In this document: positions 32,983-42,070 of the stretch, one piece after another | Numbering within the stretch: position 1 is the stretch's first letter | How the letters are laid out: every line of letters starts with the position of its first letter | NCBI GenBank assembly: GCA_017161305.1 | Contig: CP031518.1 | Location: 1,798,001-1,862,000, forward strand | Origin: Treponema ruminis | GTDB taxonomy: Bacteria > Spirochaetota > Spirochaetia > Treponematales > Treponemataceae | DNA length: 64,000 bases | Reading direction: 5' to 3' | The notes under the pieces: generated by a model | Told to the model about the DNA's origin: nothing | Database searches by the model: none | What the model saw: the letters and a program-made list of their open reading frames with translations, nothing else | Translations under genes and position numbers: made by a program

Positions 32983-35133
32983 TTACAGGCTTTTCCGAAT
33001 ATCCGTGATAATCAGCTGGGGAGTTTCCACGCCGTTATAGCAGTTTCGCCCCACCTGATACAGAACGTCAACATTATCACCCTTGTCAAAGTCGCGGTGA
33101 AGGCTTTCTGCTCCTCCCCAGAACATCGCAGGCCACTTGGTCTTTCCCAAATCGAACGTGAGCTTAAGGTGCTGGCGCTCGGTCTTTCCGATGACGGCCG
33201 CGTCACAAATACGAAGGTTGCGGCTCATAAAGGTAAGCTCGCGGTTTTCTTCTCCGTAAGGCTCAAAATCATCAACGATAGTAAGCAAATCAGGCTTGAG
33301 GTAATCGTTGGGGATTTCAGCATCGATGTTGATCTGCTCGGCTTCGGAATTTGAAAGCTCAATCTGAGGGGCAAATTTGTCCAGTGCCGCAAGGAATTCA
33401 GGCAGCCGGTCTTTTTTGAAGGTAAAGCCCGCCGCATAAGCGTGACCGCCGTAACTTACAAAGAGATCAGCCATTTTGTCCAGCAGGGAAAGGACCTCAA
33501 AGCCCCTGCAGCTTCGCATTGAGCCGATTGCGTTTTCGTCAACGAATGTGATTGCCATCGAAGGAATGTCGTAGAGATTGACCAGCTTGCCTGCAATCGT
33601 GCCCGAAACACCCCGGTTGATTTTCTGCTGGCCTGAATCATCGATAATAACGCAGAGTTTTCCGCCGTATTTTTGAATGCTGTCCTTGGCCTGAAGTGCC
33701 GCAAAATTCCAGCCCTCTGAGCCCAGAGCCTTGCGCTCATTGTTCATGGCAATGATTTTCTGGGCGATTTCAGTGCGCTTAGCTGCGTCTTTTTCCAAAA
33801 ATAATTCCAGACCGATTTCCGGCTGACCCAGACGGCCTGTCGCATTCAGGGCAGGATTTATGTTCCATGACAAGTCAGTCGCGTTAATCCGTTTTCCGAG
33901 CAAGCCCTGCATTGAAAGAAGCTCACGCAAGCCTTCGCGGGCATTTCCCTTGTTCATTGAAGCGATTCCGTGGCGGATGAAAATGCGGTTTTCGTTTTTG
34001 AGCGGCATGATGTCCGCAAGAGCCGCAAGCGCCACAAGCTGTAAGTCACGCTCATTTGCCTTTGCATAAGAAGGGAACTGTTTTGAAAGCTGGGCGTTTA
34101 CAAAAGTGACGAATATATTGAAGAAACCTTTGATTTCTGAATTCTGCTCCGGGTTGTAGCGGGCCAGTTTTGACTTTGACTTGAGGGAAGAAAGGGATTC
34201 TGCTGCCATCGAAGGGAAAACTTTTGCAACCTCGCCCCGTAAGTCCATAAAGTTGAACTCTGCCCCGCTTCCGAAAATCTGGGCAAGCAAAGAAGACGTT
34301 GTCTTTTCATCCCAGACAAAAATCTGCTGGCCGCGAAGAAAGTCCACCAGCCTGGTGTCGGAAATTGAAGTTCCGGCGCGGACAGTAACTTTTAGGCTGC
34401 CTTTTTCGACAAGATTCTGCAATTTGAGGACTTCAATCGTGCACTCATCGCCGTTTGCAGAAGCTGTTGCCGCTAAAAGTGCGACCTCGTTCTTGTAAAG
34501 CCCGCTTGCCGCAAAGCGCAGGGCCGAAACGACCTTGTAAACAACGGCACAGCCGGAAATGTCTTTAAATGGATAGCCAGAATCCTCGCACTTTGGATTT
34601 ACGATGATTGCAGGACTTGGAAGAACTTCAGGCGGCGTGTGGTGGTCGATTACGATTACGTCCATGCCTTTTTGAGTGGCGTAGGCGATTTCCTCGACAT
34701 TGGAAATTCCGCAGTCAACTGTAATTACCAGGGAGCCGAAATTTTTCTCGAATTCGTCGACGGCATTTTTGTTGAGGCCGTAGGGGTCAGTTCCGCCGGG
34801 GAGCCGCCAGCTTACGTTGATTCCAAGTGAAGTGAGGCAGTCATAAAGAAGGGCTGTGGAAGTGATTCCGTCAACGTCACGGTCACCGAAAATCAAAACG
34901 TTCTCGCCCTCATCCTTTGCCTGAAGAATTCTGTCAACTGCATCTTCCATGTTGGCAAAAAGAAAGGGATTGTGCATGAAGCGAAGGTCATCTTCCAGAA
35001 AGAACTGAACGTCCCCTCCTTCTGTTATTCCACGGCGGGCCAGAATTGAAGCCGTGAGCGCATTCACGCCGAATTTATCATATAAAGCGCTGACATCCTC
35101 GCGCGAAATTCTCTTTTTAATCCAGTTTTTCAT
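32983..35133 (-). CDS. recJ: Single-stranded-DNA exonuclease RecJ
   Basis: 716 residues. The DHH phosphoesterase motifs are present: LIFGDRDVDGITSTALL (motif I), LVITVDCGISN (II), VIVIDHHTPPEVLP (III) and the late SYGGHAYAAGFTF of the DHHA1 domain, followed by an OB-like end (LKLTFDLGKTKWPAMFWGG). It degrades ssDNA 5' to 3' in mismatch, recombination and base excision repair. The central part is longer than in E. coli and contains LAALADIMPLKNENR, also typical of RecJ. The start is the first ATG of the frame. Confidence 0.9.
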   Translation of the reverse strand: MKNWIKKRISREDVSALYDKFGVNALTASILARRGITEGGDVQFFLEDDLRFMHNPFLFANMEDAVDRILQAKDEGENVLIFGDRDVDGITSTALLYDCLTSLGINVSWRLPGGTDPYGLNKNAVDEFEKNFGSLVITVDCGISNVEEIAYATQKGMDVIVIDHHTPPEVLPSPAIIVNPKCEDSGYPFKDISGCAVVYKVVSALRFAASGLYKNEVALLAATASANGDECTIEVLKLQNLVEKGSLKVTVRAGTSISDTRLVDFLRGQQIFVWDEKTTSSLLAQIFGSGAEFNFMDLRGEVAKVFPSMAAESLSSLKSKSKLARYNPEQNSEIKGFFNIFVTFVNAQLSKQFPSYAKANERDLQLVALAALADIMPLKNENRIFIRHGIASMNKGNAREGLRELLSMQGLLGKRINATDLSWNINPALNATGRLGQPEIGLELFLEKDAAKRTEIAQKIIAMNNERKALGSEGWNFAALQAKDSIQKYGGKLCVIIDDSGQQKINRGVSGTIAGKLVNLYDIPSMAITFVDENAIGSMRSCRGFEVLSLLDKMADLFVSYGGHAYAAGFTFKKDRLPEFLAALDKFAPQIELSNSEAEQINIDAEIPNDYLKPDLLTIVDDFEPYGEENRELTFMSRNLRICDAAVIGKTERQHLKLTFDLGKTKWPAMFWGGAESLHRDFDKGDNVDVLYQVGRNCYNGVETPQLIITDIRKSL

Positions 35134-35214
35134 GATTTTTCCGCCTAGAGAATATCATAAATCAAAAAAAATATAAACCACAGACAGAAAGTTTAAAATA
35201 ACATAAAAAAGAAT

Positions 35215-35242
35215 TTGTATTATGCAGACAACGTGTTATAAT
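35215..35242 (+). promoter_or_regulatory. Promoter of the EAL gene, -10 abutting the ATG
   Basis: TTGTAT (35215-35220), 16-base spacer, TATAAT (35237-35242), then seven bases to the ATG at 35250. No Shine-Dalgarno exists, so a leaderless mRNA is expected. Confidence 0.7.
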
Positions 35243-35249
35243 AAATTCC

Positions 35250-37748
35250 ATGGATGCTAATTATTACGACTACATTACAAAGCTGCCCAACATGACTTAT
35301 TTCTTCGAGATTTCAGCAGCCCGTAAAGAAAGTATAGTAAAAAACAATGGTCAACCGGCACTCCTCTTTTTAAGTCTGCAGGGCATGAAAGACTTCAACC
35401 AGAAAAACGGCTTTGCAGACGGCAACCAGTACCTTCAGTCTTTCGCATCAATCATGGCCTCTTATTTTGACGCAGAAAACTGCTGCCGTCTTGGAGGCGT
35501 TCACTTTGCAGTCATTGCAGACGACACAAAAATAAAGGAAAATCTCCGTGACTTTTTGGAGCGCTGCAAAATCTTCAATACAACGGCAGGAATTTATCCC
35601 CACATCGGCATCTACCAGTATCAGACCGAAGACGTAAGCATCAACGTTGCCTGTGACCGCGCCAAACTCGCATGTGACACCCTCAAAAACGAAAACAAAG
35701 AAGGCGTCGCATATTACGACCAGACAACACGAAAAGCCGAAGAAACTCACCGCTACATAATCGAAAACCTCAACCGGGCAATTTCCGAACGATGGATTAC
35801 AGTCTACTACCAGCCTATCGTGCGTGCCGTAAACGGCAAGGTCTGTGACGAGGAAGCACTTGCCCGCTGGATTGACCCGATAAAAGGCTTCCTTTCCCCG
35901 GCAGATTTCATTCCCGTTCTCGAAGAAGAAAATCTGATTTACAAAATTGACCTCTACGTGGTTGAGCGCGTTCTCGAAAAGATGAAATACTTTGAGTCTC
36001 AGGGAATTTCTGTAGTCTCACATTCAATCAACCTCTCTCGCTCAGATTTCGAATCTTGCGACATCGTTGAGGAAATCCGCACGAGAGTTGACATCGCAGG
36101 CATTCCTCGAAGCAAAATCAACATCGAAATCACCGAAAGCGTAATCGGCAGCGACTTTGACTTCATGATAAAGCAGATTGCCCGCTTCCAGGAACTGGGC
36201 TTTCAGGTCTGGATGGACGATTTCGGCGCAGGCTATTCATCTCTTAATGTTCTCAAAGAAATTCCATTCAACCTCATCAAATTCGACATGAGTTTCATGC
36301 GTCACTTCGACGAAAAGAACAACGGCAAAATCATTCTCTCGGAGTTAATGAAGCTGGCATTTGCAATTGGAGTTGATACAGTATGCGAAGGCGTTGAAAC
36401 AGAAGTACAGCTTCAGTTCCTTAAAGAAATCGGCTGCTCAAAAATTCAGGGATTTTTCTACAGCAAGCCAAATTCCCTAGAGCAGATTCTCGAGCGAATC
36501 GATACAAAAATCGCCATCGGCTTTGAAAATCCGGCAGAAACAAAATACTACGAAACAATTGGTCAGATAAACCTTCATGACCTCTCTGTAATCAGCAACG
36601 GAAGCGAAAAGGACTTTGACAACATTTTCAACACGCTGCCTATGGCGATTATCGAACTCGACGATGATTACGTACGCTTTGTCCGCACAAACCAGTCTTA
36701 CCGCAACTTTTTCGCACGTTGCTTTGGAATGACAATCGAAGGAACTCCGATTCCGATACAGACGGCCAAGCAAGGTCAGGGCTCGCACTTTTTCAAAGTC
36801 ACAATGCAGGTCGCAAAAGACGGCAAAAACACATTCACAGACGAAATTCTTTCAGACGGCTCCACTGCAAATTTCTTTGTCCGGCACCTGGCCACAAACC
36901 ATGTCAAAAAGACAAAAGCACTTGCAGTTTGCGTTCTTTCAATAAAATCTCCAGAAGAAGGAATCACTTACGCGAACATCGCAAAAGCCCTTGCATCCGA
37001 TTACTTCAAGCTTTTTTACGTCAACATTGCTACCGGCAAATACATCGAATACACATCGAACGTTGGCGAAGACATAATGACATCAGAAAGGCACGGCGAA
37101 AATTTCTTCGGCGGCGAAATGAAAACCGTCAATCAGGTTGTCTACGAAGAAGACCGTGAAATGTTCGCAAGCATCTTTACAGTCGAGAATATAAAAAAGG
37201 AACTTACCGAACAGGGAAGATTTTCAATCGACTACCGCATCACAAAAGACGGCAAACTCATATACGTAAACATGAAAGTGATGCGGATGAACGGCGGCAA
37301 AAACCTAATCATCGCATTGAGCAACGTTGACTCACAGGTAAAGCAGAAAAAGATTGCGGAACAGGCCCAGCAGGAAAAAATCATCTACTCACGGCTCATG
37401 TCCCTTTCGGGCGATTTTATCTGCATGTATGTCGTAAATCCAGAAACCGAAGAATTTACCGAATACAGTGCCTCAAAAGATTATTCAGAGCTAAATCTTC
37501 CAAAAGGCGGAACAAACTTTTTTGAAATTACCCGCAATAATTCAGCAAAGGTTCTCCACCCCGACGATATCGAAGCCTTCCAGAAAGACTTTTACAAAGA
37601 AACCATCATGGATGCAATAGAAAAAAAAGGCCTTTACATGTATCACGCCCGGATTATGATGGGCGGAGAAGCAAGGCCTTACACGGTAAAAGTCTCCCTC
37701 GTCAAGGAAAACGGCGAGGACAGACTTATCGTAGGAATCAGATTGTAA
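35250..37748 (+). CDS. c-di-GMP phosphodiesterase: degenerate GGDEF, EAL, then PAS-like modules
   Basis: 832 residues, soluble. Residues 1-165 look like a GGDEF domain whose active site has decayed to RLGGVHFAV, so no cyclase activity is expected. Residues 175-415 form an EAL domain with EEALARW, SINLSRSDF, INIEITES, DDFGAGYSSL, IKFDMSF and CEGVETEVQ, all catalytic positions apparently kept. At least two PAS-like modules follow (TLPMAIIELDDDYVRFV near 455; FYVNIATGKYIEYTS near 595), plus a third similar block near 720 (MYVVNPETEEFTEYS). It probably hydrolyses c-di-GMP under control of a signal sensed after the EAL domain. It is a single-gene unit. Confidence 0.9.
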   Translation: MDANYYDYITKLPNMTYFFEISAARKESIVKNNGQPALLFLSLQGMKDFNQKNGFADGNQYLQSFASIMASYFDAENCCRLGGVHFAVIADDTKIKENLRDFLERCKIFNTTAGIYPHIGIYQYQTEDVSINVACDRAKLACDTLKNENKEGVAYYDQTTRKAEETHRYIIENLNRAISERWITVYYQPIVRAVNGKVCDEEALARWIDPIKGFLSPADFIPVLEEENLIYKIDLYVVERVLEKMKYFESQGISVVSHSINLSRSDFESCDIVEEIRTRVDIAGIPRSKINIEITESVIGSDFDFMIKQIARFQELGFQVWMDDFGAGYSSLNVLKEIPFNLIKFDMSFMRHFDEKNNGKIILSELMKLAFAIGVDTVCEGVETEVQLQFLKEIGCSKIQGFFYSKPNSLEQILERIDTKIAIGFENPAETKYYETIGQINLHDLSVISNGSEKDFDNIFNTLPMAIIELDDDYVRFVRTNQSYRNFFARCFGMTIEGTPIPIQTAKQGQGSHFFKVTMQVAKDGKNTFTDEILSDGSTANFFVRHLATNHVKKTKALAVCVLSIKSPEEGITYANIAKALASDYFKLFYVNIATGKYIEYTSNVGEDIMTSERHGENFFGGEMKTVNQVVYEEDREMFASIFTVENIKKELTEQGRFSIDYRITKDGKLIYVNMKVMRMNGGKNLIIALSNVDSQVKQKKIAEQAQQEKIIYSRLMSLSGDFICMYVVNPETEEFTEYSASKDYSELNLPKGGTNFFEITRNNSAKVLHPDDIEAFQKDFYKETIMDAIEKKGLYMYHARIMMGGEARPYTVKVSLVKENGEDRLIVGIRL

Positions 37749-37754
37749 AAAATT

Positions 37755-37849
37755 GGGGGCTACCGCCGCAAGCGGCGGTCGGGCCTTCCGCCCTTCGCTC
37801 ACGCTCATTGCCAGCAAGCCGGCAACTTCGGGGCTACATACCCTAGCCC
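37755..37849. repeat. Mosaic palindromic repeat between convergent EAL and udp genes
   Basis: Contains ACCGCCGC-AA-GCGGCGGT (37762-37779, perfect), TTGCC...GGCAA and GGGCTA...TAGCCC. It is the only DNA between two convergent stop codons and could terminate both transcripts. Its last part resembles the left border of the repeat at 32854 in opposite orientation. Confidence 0.6.
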
Positions 37850-38638
37850 TTAGATTTTCCCTGATTTTTTGTCCTTCAATATCAATTCACGCAACGCTTC
37901 GACCGCAACGGTGATTGCAGCCTCGGTGTCGTGGGCCTGCTTGTTCGGAAGGCCTTTTTTTGCGCGCTCCTGATTTGCCACAACGAGGAAGCATGAGCCT
38001 ACCCGCACCCGCAGGAACTGGCCTGCTATGAACAAAGCCGCGCTTTCCATTTCGCTTGCAAGGCAGCCCATGCGCAGCCATGCCTGCCATTTATTTTCGA
38101 GCTCGTAGCTCACTGGCATAACCTCTGGCTCATGCTGCCCGAAGAATGAATCCTTGCACTGGACGACACCAGTGTGGTTTGGAACTCCGAGTTTTGAAGC
38201 CGCGTTCATAAGGGCATTTACGCACTCAATGTTTGCAACGGCAGGATACTCAATCGGAGCAAACTCTCGGCTTGTCCCTTCCATGCGGACGGCTCCTGTC
38301 GCAATTACGATGTCACCGCCCATGACTTCTTCCTGCATGCCGCCACAGGTTCCAACGCGGATAAATGTGTGGGCACCGCATTTTGAAAGCTCTTCAATCG
38401 CAATCGAAGCCGAAGGACCACCGATTCCAGTTGAAGTGACCGAAACAGGAAGGCCCTCGAGAGTGCCTGTGTAAGTTGTATATTCGCGGACGTCAGCAAC
38501 AAGCCTGGCATTGTCAAAATGCTCAGCAATTTTTGCGCAGCGCTTGGGATCGCCCGGCATAATCACGTATTTTCCGATATCATTTGGCCCTACTCCAGTA
38601 TGATACTGCTTTCCAGAGCCTTCTGTGTAATCTACCAT
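37850..38638 (-). CDS. udp: Uridine phosphorylase / PNP-UDP family nucleoside phosphorylase
   Basis: 262 residues. [44 protein letters not shown] and [15 protein letters not shown] are the phosphate, ribose and base-site motifs of the PNP/UDP family. QHEP within [13 protein letters not shown] and the overall length favour uridine phosphorylase over purine phosphorylase. It splits uridine into uracil and ribose 1-phosphate. GGAGG precedes the ATG. With deoC two genes upstream, it belongs to a nucleoside-salvage unit interrupted by recO. Confidence 0.85.
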   Translation of the reverse strand: MVDYTEGSGKQYHTGVGPNDIGKYVIMPGDPKRCAKIAEHFDNARLVADVREYTTYTGTLEGLPVSVTSTGIGGPSASIAIEELSKCGAHTFIRVGTCGGMQEEVMGGDIVIATGAVRMEGTSREFAPIEYPAVANIECVNALMNAASKLGVPNHTGVVQCKDSFFGQHEPEVMPVSYELENKWQAWLRMGCLASEMESAALFIAGQFLRVRVGSCFLVVANQERAKKGLPNKQAHDTEAAITVAVEALRELILKDKKSGKI

Positions 38639-38652
38639 AAATGAACCTCCAC

Positions 38653-39426
38653 TTATAAAATTCCTATTCCCGATTCCAATGAATTAAGTTTAGAACCGCA
38701 ATTCTGCTCTATTAAATTATACACCAGGTTTTTCATTTCCAAAAGACTTTTTCCTGAGACAGTGATTTTTCTGACCTCTTTTGGCGAAAGGGAAGAAATT
38801 GCCTCAAGATATGTGATCGAGGACTTTGAAAGCTGGATGTTTCCTTTTTCAAGACTGGCACAGTCAGGGCAAGAAAAGCCGTTTTCAAAAGGCGAATAAA
38901 TGTATTTTTGTGAAAGTGAATCTTCCGTAAATTTCTGGGCATGAAGGGATGAGCCGCAGTTGCAGCAGACAGCAGAGTCAGGCCGCACGCCCAAAAGCCC
39001 AAGATAGCGCCACAAAAAGCGGATCAGCCCCAGACGGCTTTCGTCTTCAGTTGAAAGCTCGATTCCGTCCAGAAAGCCGTTCACGATTTTCCAGGCTTCC
39101 TCAGGAAAGCCCGCGCACTTTGTCTTAATTAAAATTTCCGTTGCAAGGGAAGCCGCATAAGTCTTAAAAAGATTTTCCCGGAATGAAAGATGACAGTTTT
39201 TGACGTCAAAGTCAGTGATTTTGGTCTGCTTTTTGACTTCATCGCGGTAAAGATAAATCACGCCCGAATTCATGGGCGATACAAGCGAGCGAAGCTTAGA
39301 CTTGGGCCCGCCGTAAAGAGTAGCAAAATGGATTCCCTCGGAAGGAGAAAAAATAGTAACCCGCCGGTTGCTTTCCCCGCTTATCTGCACGGAAAGAATA
39401 AGGGCGGGAGTTGAAAAATTACGCAT
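38653..39426 (-). CDS. recO: DNA repair protein RecO
   Basis: 257 residues. The N-terminal OB fold ([40 protein letters not shown]) is followed by a helical part and a zinc knuckle ([15 protein letters not shown] and [10 protein letters not shown], four Cys). RecO loads RecA onto SSB-coated ssDNA with RecR. Its ATG overlaps the deoC stop in a TAATG junction, so it is translated by coupling. Confidence 0.9.
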   Translation of the reverse strand: MRNFSTPALILSVQISGESNRRVTIFSPSEGIHFATLYGGPKSKLRSLVSPMNSGVIYLYRDEVKKQTKITDFDVKNCHLSFRENLFKTYAASLATEILIKTKCAGFPEEAWKIVNGFLDGIELSTEDESRLGLIRFLWRYLGLLGVRPDSAVCCNCGSSLHAQKFTEDSLSQKYIYSPFENGFSCPDCASLEKGNIQLSKSSITYLEAISSLSPKEVRKITVSGKSLLEMKNLVYNLIEQNCGSKLNSLESGIGIL

Positions 39427-40142
39427 TAACTGACGATCTGAACGCCTGCGCTGGCTCCGATTCGGCTTGCACCGGCATTGGCCATGGCTACGGCTTCTTC
39501 CCAGTTGTGGACGCCGCCGCTTGCCTTTACTCCAAGCCTGTCGCCGACAGTCTTTCGCATGAGCTCAACGGCGTGAACAGTCGCTCCGTTAGGCAAAAGC
39601 TTTCCGTCTGCACCTTTGAGGATTGCAAAGCCTGTCGAAGTCTTAACGAAATCAGCCCCAGCCTTTTCCGCACACTCGCAGCACTTTACGATTTCTTCGT
39701 CAGAAAGATAGCAGGTTTCCAAAATTACCTTGAGGATGATTTTCGGGTCGCCCGGAACAACGACGTCATTGATTGCACAGCGGACTGCATAAATGTCCTC
39801 AAAAACGTCTTCCCAGTCACCGTCTTTTACAAGGCCCAGGTTAACGACCATATCGACTTCACGGGCGCCCTCGTCAACAACAAGACCTGCCTCGCTGGCC
39901 TTGTCATCAATTGAGACAGAACCAAGAGGGAAGCCTACAACGGTGCAGACCTTAACTTCGCTTCCTTCAAGCAAAGACGCCGCAAGGGGAACATAATAAG
40001 GATTAACGCAGACAGAGGCAAAGCCGAATTTTTTTGCCTCTTCGCACAGTTTTTCAATGTCTTTTTTTGTCGCACACGGATTGAGGTTAGTGTGGTCAAT
40101 CATGGATGCGATTTTTTTGATGTTTTCTGAATTCTTTTCCAT
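39426..40142 (-). CDS. deoC: Deoxyribose-phosphate aldolase
   Basis: 238 residues from the chosen start. MIDHTNLNPCATKKDIEKL, VCVNPYYVPLAASLLEG, VVGFPLGS, REVDMVVNLG, KVILETCYLSDEE and the Schiff-base lysine in ADFVKTSTGF are DeoC signatures, with VKASGGVHNWEEA late. It cleaves deoxyribose 5-phosphate to glyceraldehyde 3-phosphate and acetaldehyde. The ATG at 40142 is preferred over one 24 codons upstream because family homology begins just after it. TAGAAT lies eight bases before it and there is no Shine-Dalgarno. Confidence 0.9.
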   Translation of the reverse strand: MEKNSENIKKIASMIDHTNLNPCATKKDIEKLCEEAKKFGFASVCVNPYYVPLAASLLEGSEVKVCTVVGFPLGSVSIDDKASEAGLVVDEGAREVDMVVNLGLVKDGDWEDVFEDIYAVRCAINDVVVPGDPKIILKVILETCYLSDEEIVKCCECAEKAGADFVKTSTGFAILKGADGKLLPNGATVHAVELMRKTVGDRLGVKASGGVHNWEEAVAMANAGASRIGASAGVQIVS

Positions 40143-40237
40143 AAAGAACAATTCTAGCACAGGGAAGACTTTCTTTCCAGCAAAAATATTCTTATCATTT
40201 TCAGATGTTAGCAATAAGCAATTCGTACTCTGCCCAC

Positions 40238-40266
40238 TTGTTTTCTGATTTTTTCGATGTTACAAT
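40238..40266 (+). promoter_or_regulatory. Sigma-70-type promoter of the ferredoxin gene
   Basis: TTGTTT (40238-40243), 17-base spacer, TACAAT (40261-40266). The predicted leader of about 28 bases carries GAGGT before the ATG. Confidence 0.65.
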
Positions 40267-40300
40267 ATTTTTACAAATCTTAATTAAGAGGTAACTAATT

Positions 40301-40474
40301 ATGGCAATGAAAATTGATCCAAGCGTATGTGTAAACTGTGGAACTTGTGAACCTGACTGCCCGGTCGGAGCAATCTCAGAGAACAACGGACACCGCGAAA
40401 TCGACGCAGGAAAATGCGTTAGCTGCGGAACATGTGCATCTGAGTGCCCTGCAAGCGCAATCAGCGAGGCATAA
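40301..40474 (+). CDS. 2[4Fe-4S] ferredoxin, 57 aa
   Basis: A short protein with two clostridial-type cluster motifs: CVNCGTCEPDCP and CVSCGTCASECP (each CxxCxxCxxxCP). It would carry electrons for anaerobic enzymes such as pyruvate:ferredoxin oxidoreductase or hydrogenase. GAGGTAA precedes the ATG. It is a single-gene unit with its own promoter and a strong terminator, as expected for a highly expressed electron carrier. Confidence 0.97.
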   Translation: MAMKIDPSVCVNCGTCEPDCPVGAISENNGHREIDAGKCVSCGTCASECPASAISEA

Positions 40475-40496
40475 GTTTTCTTAATATTTTTGCAAA

Positions 40497-40533
40497 GGCT
40501 GTCCTTCATTTTTAGGGCAGCCCTTTTTTTTTT
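40497..40533 (+). terminator. Rho-independent terminator of the ferredoxin gene
   Basis: GGCTGTCC (40497-40504) pairs with GGGCAGCC (40515-40522) with one G-U, followed by about ten T. Confidence 0.9.
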
Positions 40534-40558
40534 CGAAGTCTTGCTTTACAATATTTTC

Positions 40559-40915
40559 ATGTTTGTTTTTCTGATTTTTGCATGTGCGCTTTTATCTTCA
40601 CTTCTTATTTTCCCACTTTATTTTTGCGCAACCACATTTTCAACCTTCTATTCCTTTACGGTCACTTTCCTTATCGCAGCCTTTTTAATTTTCATCTTCA
40701 TAAAGCAAATCAAAAAACATGGAGCGAAAGCCGCAGTCTTTTTTCTGGTAAAATTTCTGATTCTAGCGGCAGGCCTTTCATTTTCCTTCATTTTCGTAAC
40801 CAAAGGCTCAAGGCTGCCCGCCCTTTTGATTTTACTTGCCGCCACTGCCCTCTTCATTCTTGCATCAAAAATCCTGAAATCCAAAAGCACTGAACTTTCA
40901 TCAGAAAATCTGTAA
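40559..40915 (+). CDS. Small membrane protein, 118 aa, unknown function
   Basis: Three or four hydrophobic segments (FVFLIFACALLSSLLIFPL, TVTFLIAAFLIFIFI, AAVFFLVKFLILAAGLSF, LPALLILLAATALFIL) separated by short basic loops, ending in a polar tail. I recognise no family. The ATG is preceded six bases upstream by TACAAT and has no Shine-Dalgarno, so it may be leaderless. It ends two bases before the M23 peptidase gene, suggesting a linked role in the cell envelope. Confidence 0.7.
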   Translation: MFVFLIFACALLSSLLIFPLYFCATTFSTFYSFTVTFLIAAFLIFIFIKQIKKHGAKAAVFFLVKFLILAAGLSFSFIFVTKGSRLPALLILLAATALFILASKILKSKSTELSSENL

Positions 40916-40917
40916 AA

Positions 40918-41982
40918 ATGAGAAAATTCAAGCCCGCATCCCTTCTCATATTAATAAGCCTCTTCTCCCCGCAAATCCAGTCTCAGGAAATTTCTGATAT
41001 TCCTTACACAGGCGAAGAAGCCCCCAAAATCATTCCGCTGTATTCAGAAGATTTTCCGCAGATTCAAAATCCCCGCAATCAGTCTCCCAAGCCAGAGGGA
41101 AAGGCAAGTTCGCTGGAAGAACTCGAAGAAATCAGGGAACAGAACGAAAGAATCCGGCAGGAAAACGAAATCTGGCTTCAATACCAAAAAGACCTGCAGC
41201 TCCAGAGCAAAATCAAAAACATGAGCGAAAGCCGCACAAAAAACATGGAAAAGCCGAAAAATCTTTTCTATAGATACACCGTCACGAAAGATCCGGACAA
41301 ATATCTCGACACTTTCAACGGACTCTACGCCCGCTTTCAGACAGGCCAGGGAACACTCGCTACAATAAACAGAATTTCAAATCCCCAGGCCGTAAAGCCA
41401 GGAATGCAGCTGATTCTGCCGGTCCAGCAGGGACTCTACATTCCAAAAAATGCCTCGTCAGCCCTTGAAATCCTTCTCCAAAAGGAATTTGCTTCTTTTA
41501 TCAGTGAGGAAACGAAAGTCTTTGAAATCGACGACCGGGAATTCTACTTTCTTCCCTCACTGACCTTTTCACCAACCCAGATAGCCTTTTTCCACGACAC
41601 GGGAATGCAGCTGCCCCTGAGCAAAAAAATCATCACGTCAGAATTCGGCTACAGAACAAGCCCGATTTCAGGCAAATGGAAATTCCATGCAGGAATAGAC
41701 CTTGCAGCCCCGATCGGAACGGAAGTTTTCGCCTGCAAGCACGGAAGGGTCAAGACAGCGGCCTACAGCGAAATCTACGGAAATTACATCGTCCTTCTCC
41801 ATGACAAAAACACGACCAGCCTTTACGCCCACCTTTCAAAAATCCTCGTAAAAAAAGGACAAGCGGTATCAACCGGGGAATGCATAGGTCTTGTCGGCAC
41901 GACAGGAGCTTCAACCGGACCCCACCTGCATTTTGAAGTCAGGGAAAACGGAACTCCAAAAGATCCGGCAAAAATGTTCTAA
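40918..41982 (+). CDS. M23-family murein peptidase with LysM-like region
   Basis: 354 residues with a signal peptide (LLILISLFSPQIQSQ). Residues 60-105 form a charged coiled coil (LEELEEIREQNERIRQENE). Residues 115-180 (YRYTVTKDPDKYLDTF, VKPGMQLILP) look like a degenerate LysM unit. The C-terminal LytM domain has the zinc ligands in FHAGIDLAAPIG (H-x3-D) and HLHFEVREN. Such proteins cut peptidoglycan cross-links or activate amidases. It is followed by another exported protein and PBP1A, a coherent wall cluster. Confidence 0.88.
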   Translation: MRKFKPASLLILISLFSPQIQSQEISDIPYTGEEAPKIIPLYSEDFPQIQNPRNQSPKPEGKASSLEELEEIREQNERIRQENEIWLQYQKDLQLQSKIKNMSESRTKNMEKPKNLFYRYTVTKDPDKYLDTFNGLYARFQTGQGTLATINRISNPQAVKPGMQLILPVQQGLYIPKNASSALEILLQKEFASFISEETKVFEIDDREFYFLPSLTFSPTQIAFFHDTGMQLPLSKKIITSEFGYRTSPISGKWKFHAGIDLAAPIGTEVFACKHGRVKTAAYSEIYGNYIVLLHDKNTTSLYAHLSKILVKKGQAVSTGECIGLVGTTGASTGPHLHFEVRENGTPKDPAKMF

Positions 41983-42070
41983 AATTTTAGATAAATTTCA
42001 GCAAATTTCCTCTCCCTGCCATAGAAAAATAATTCTTCATGTACTATACTTGTTTATATTGATTGGAATT

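Noticed and set aside
40143..40214. Longer deoC start at 40214
   Set aside because: The extra 24 residues do not resemble DeoC and would contain the -10-like TAGAAT and the promoter region.
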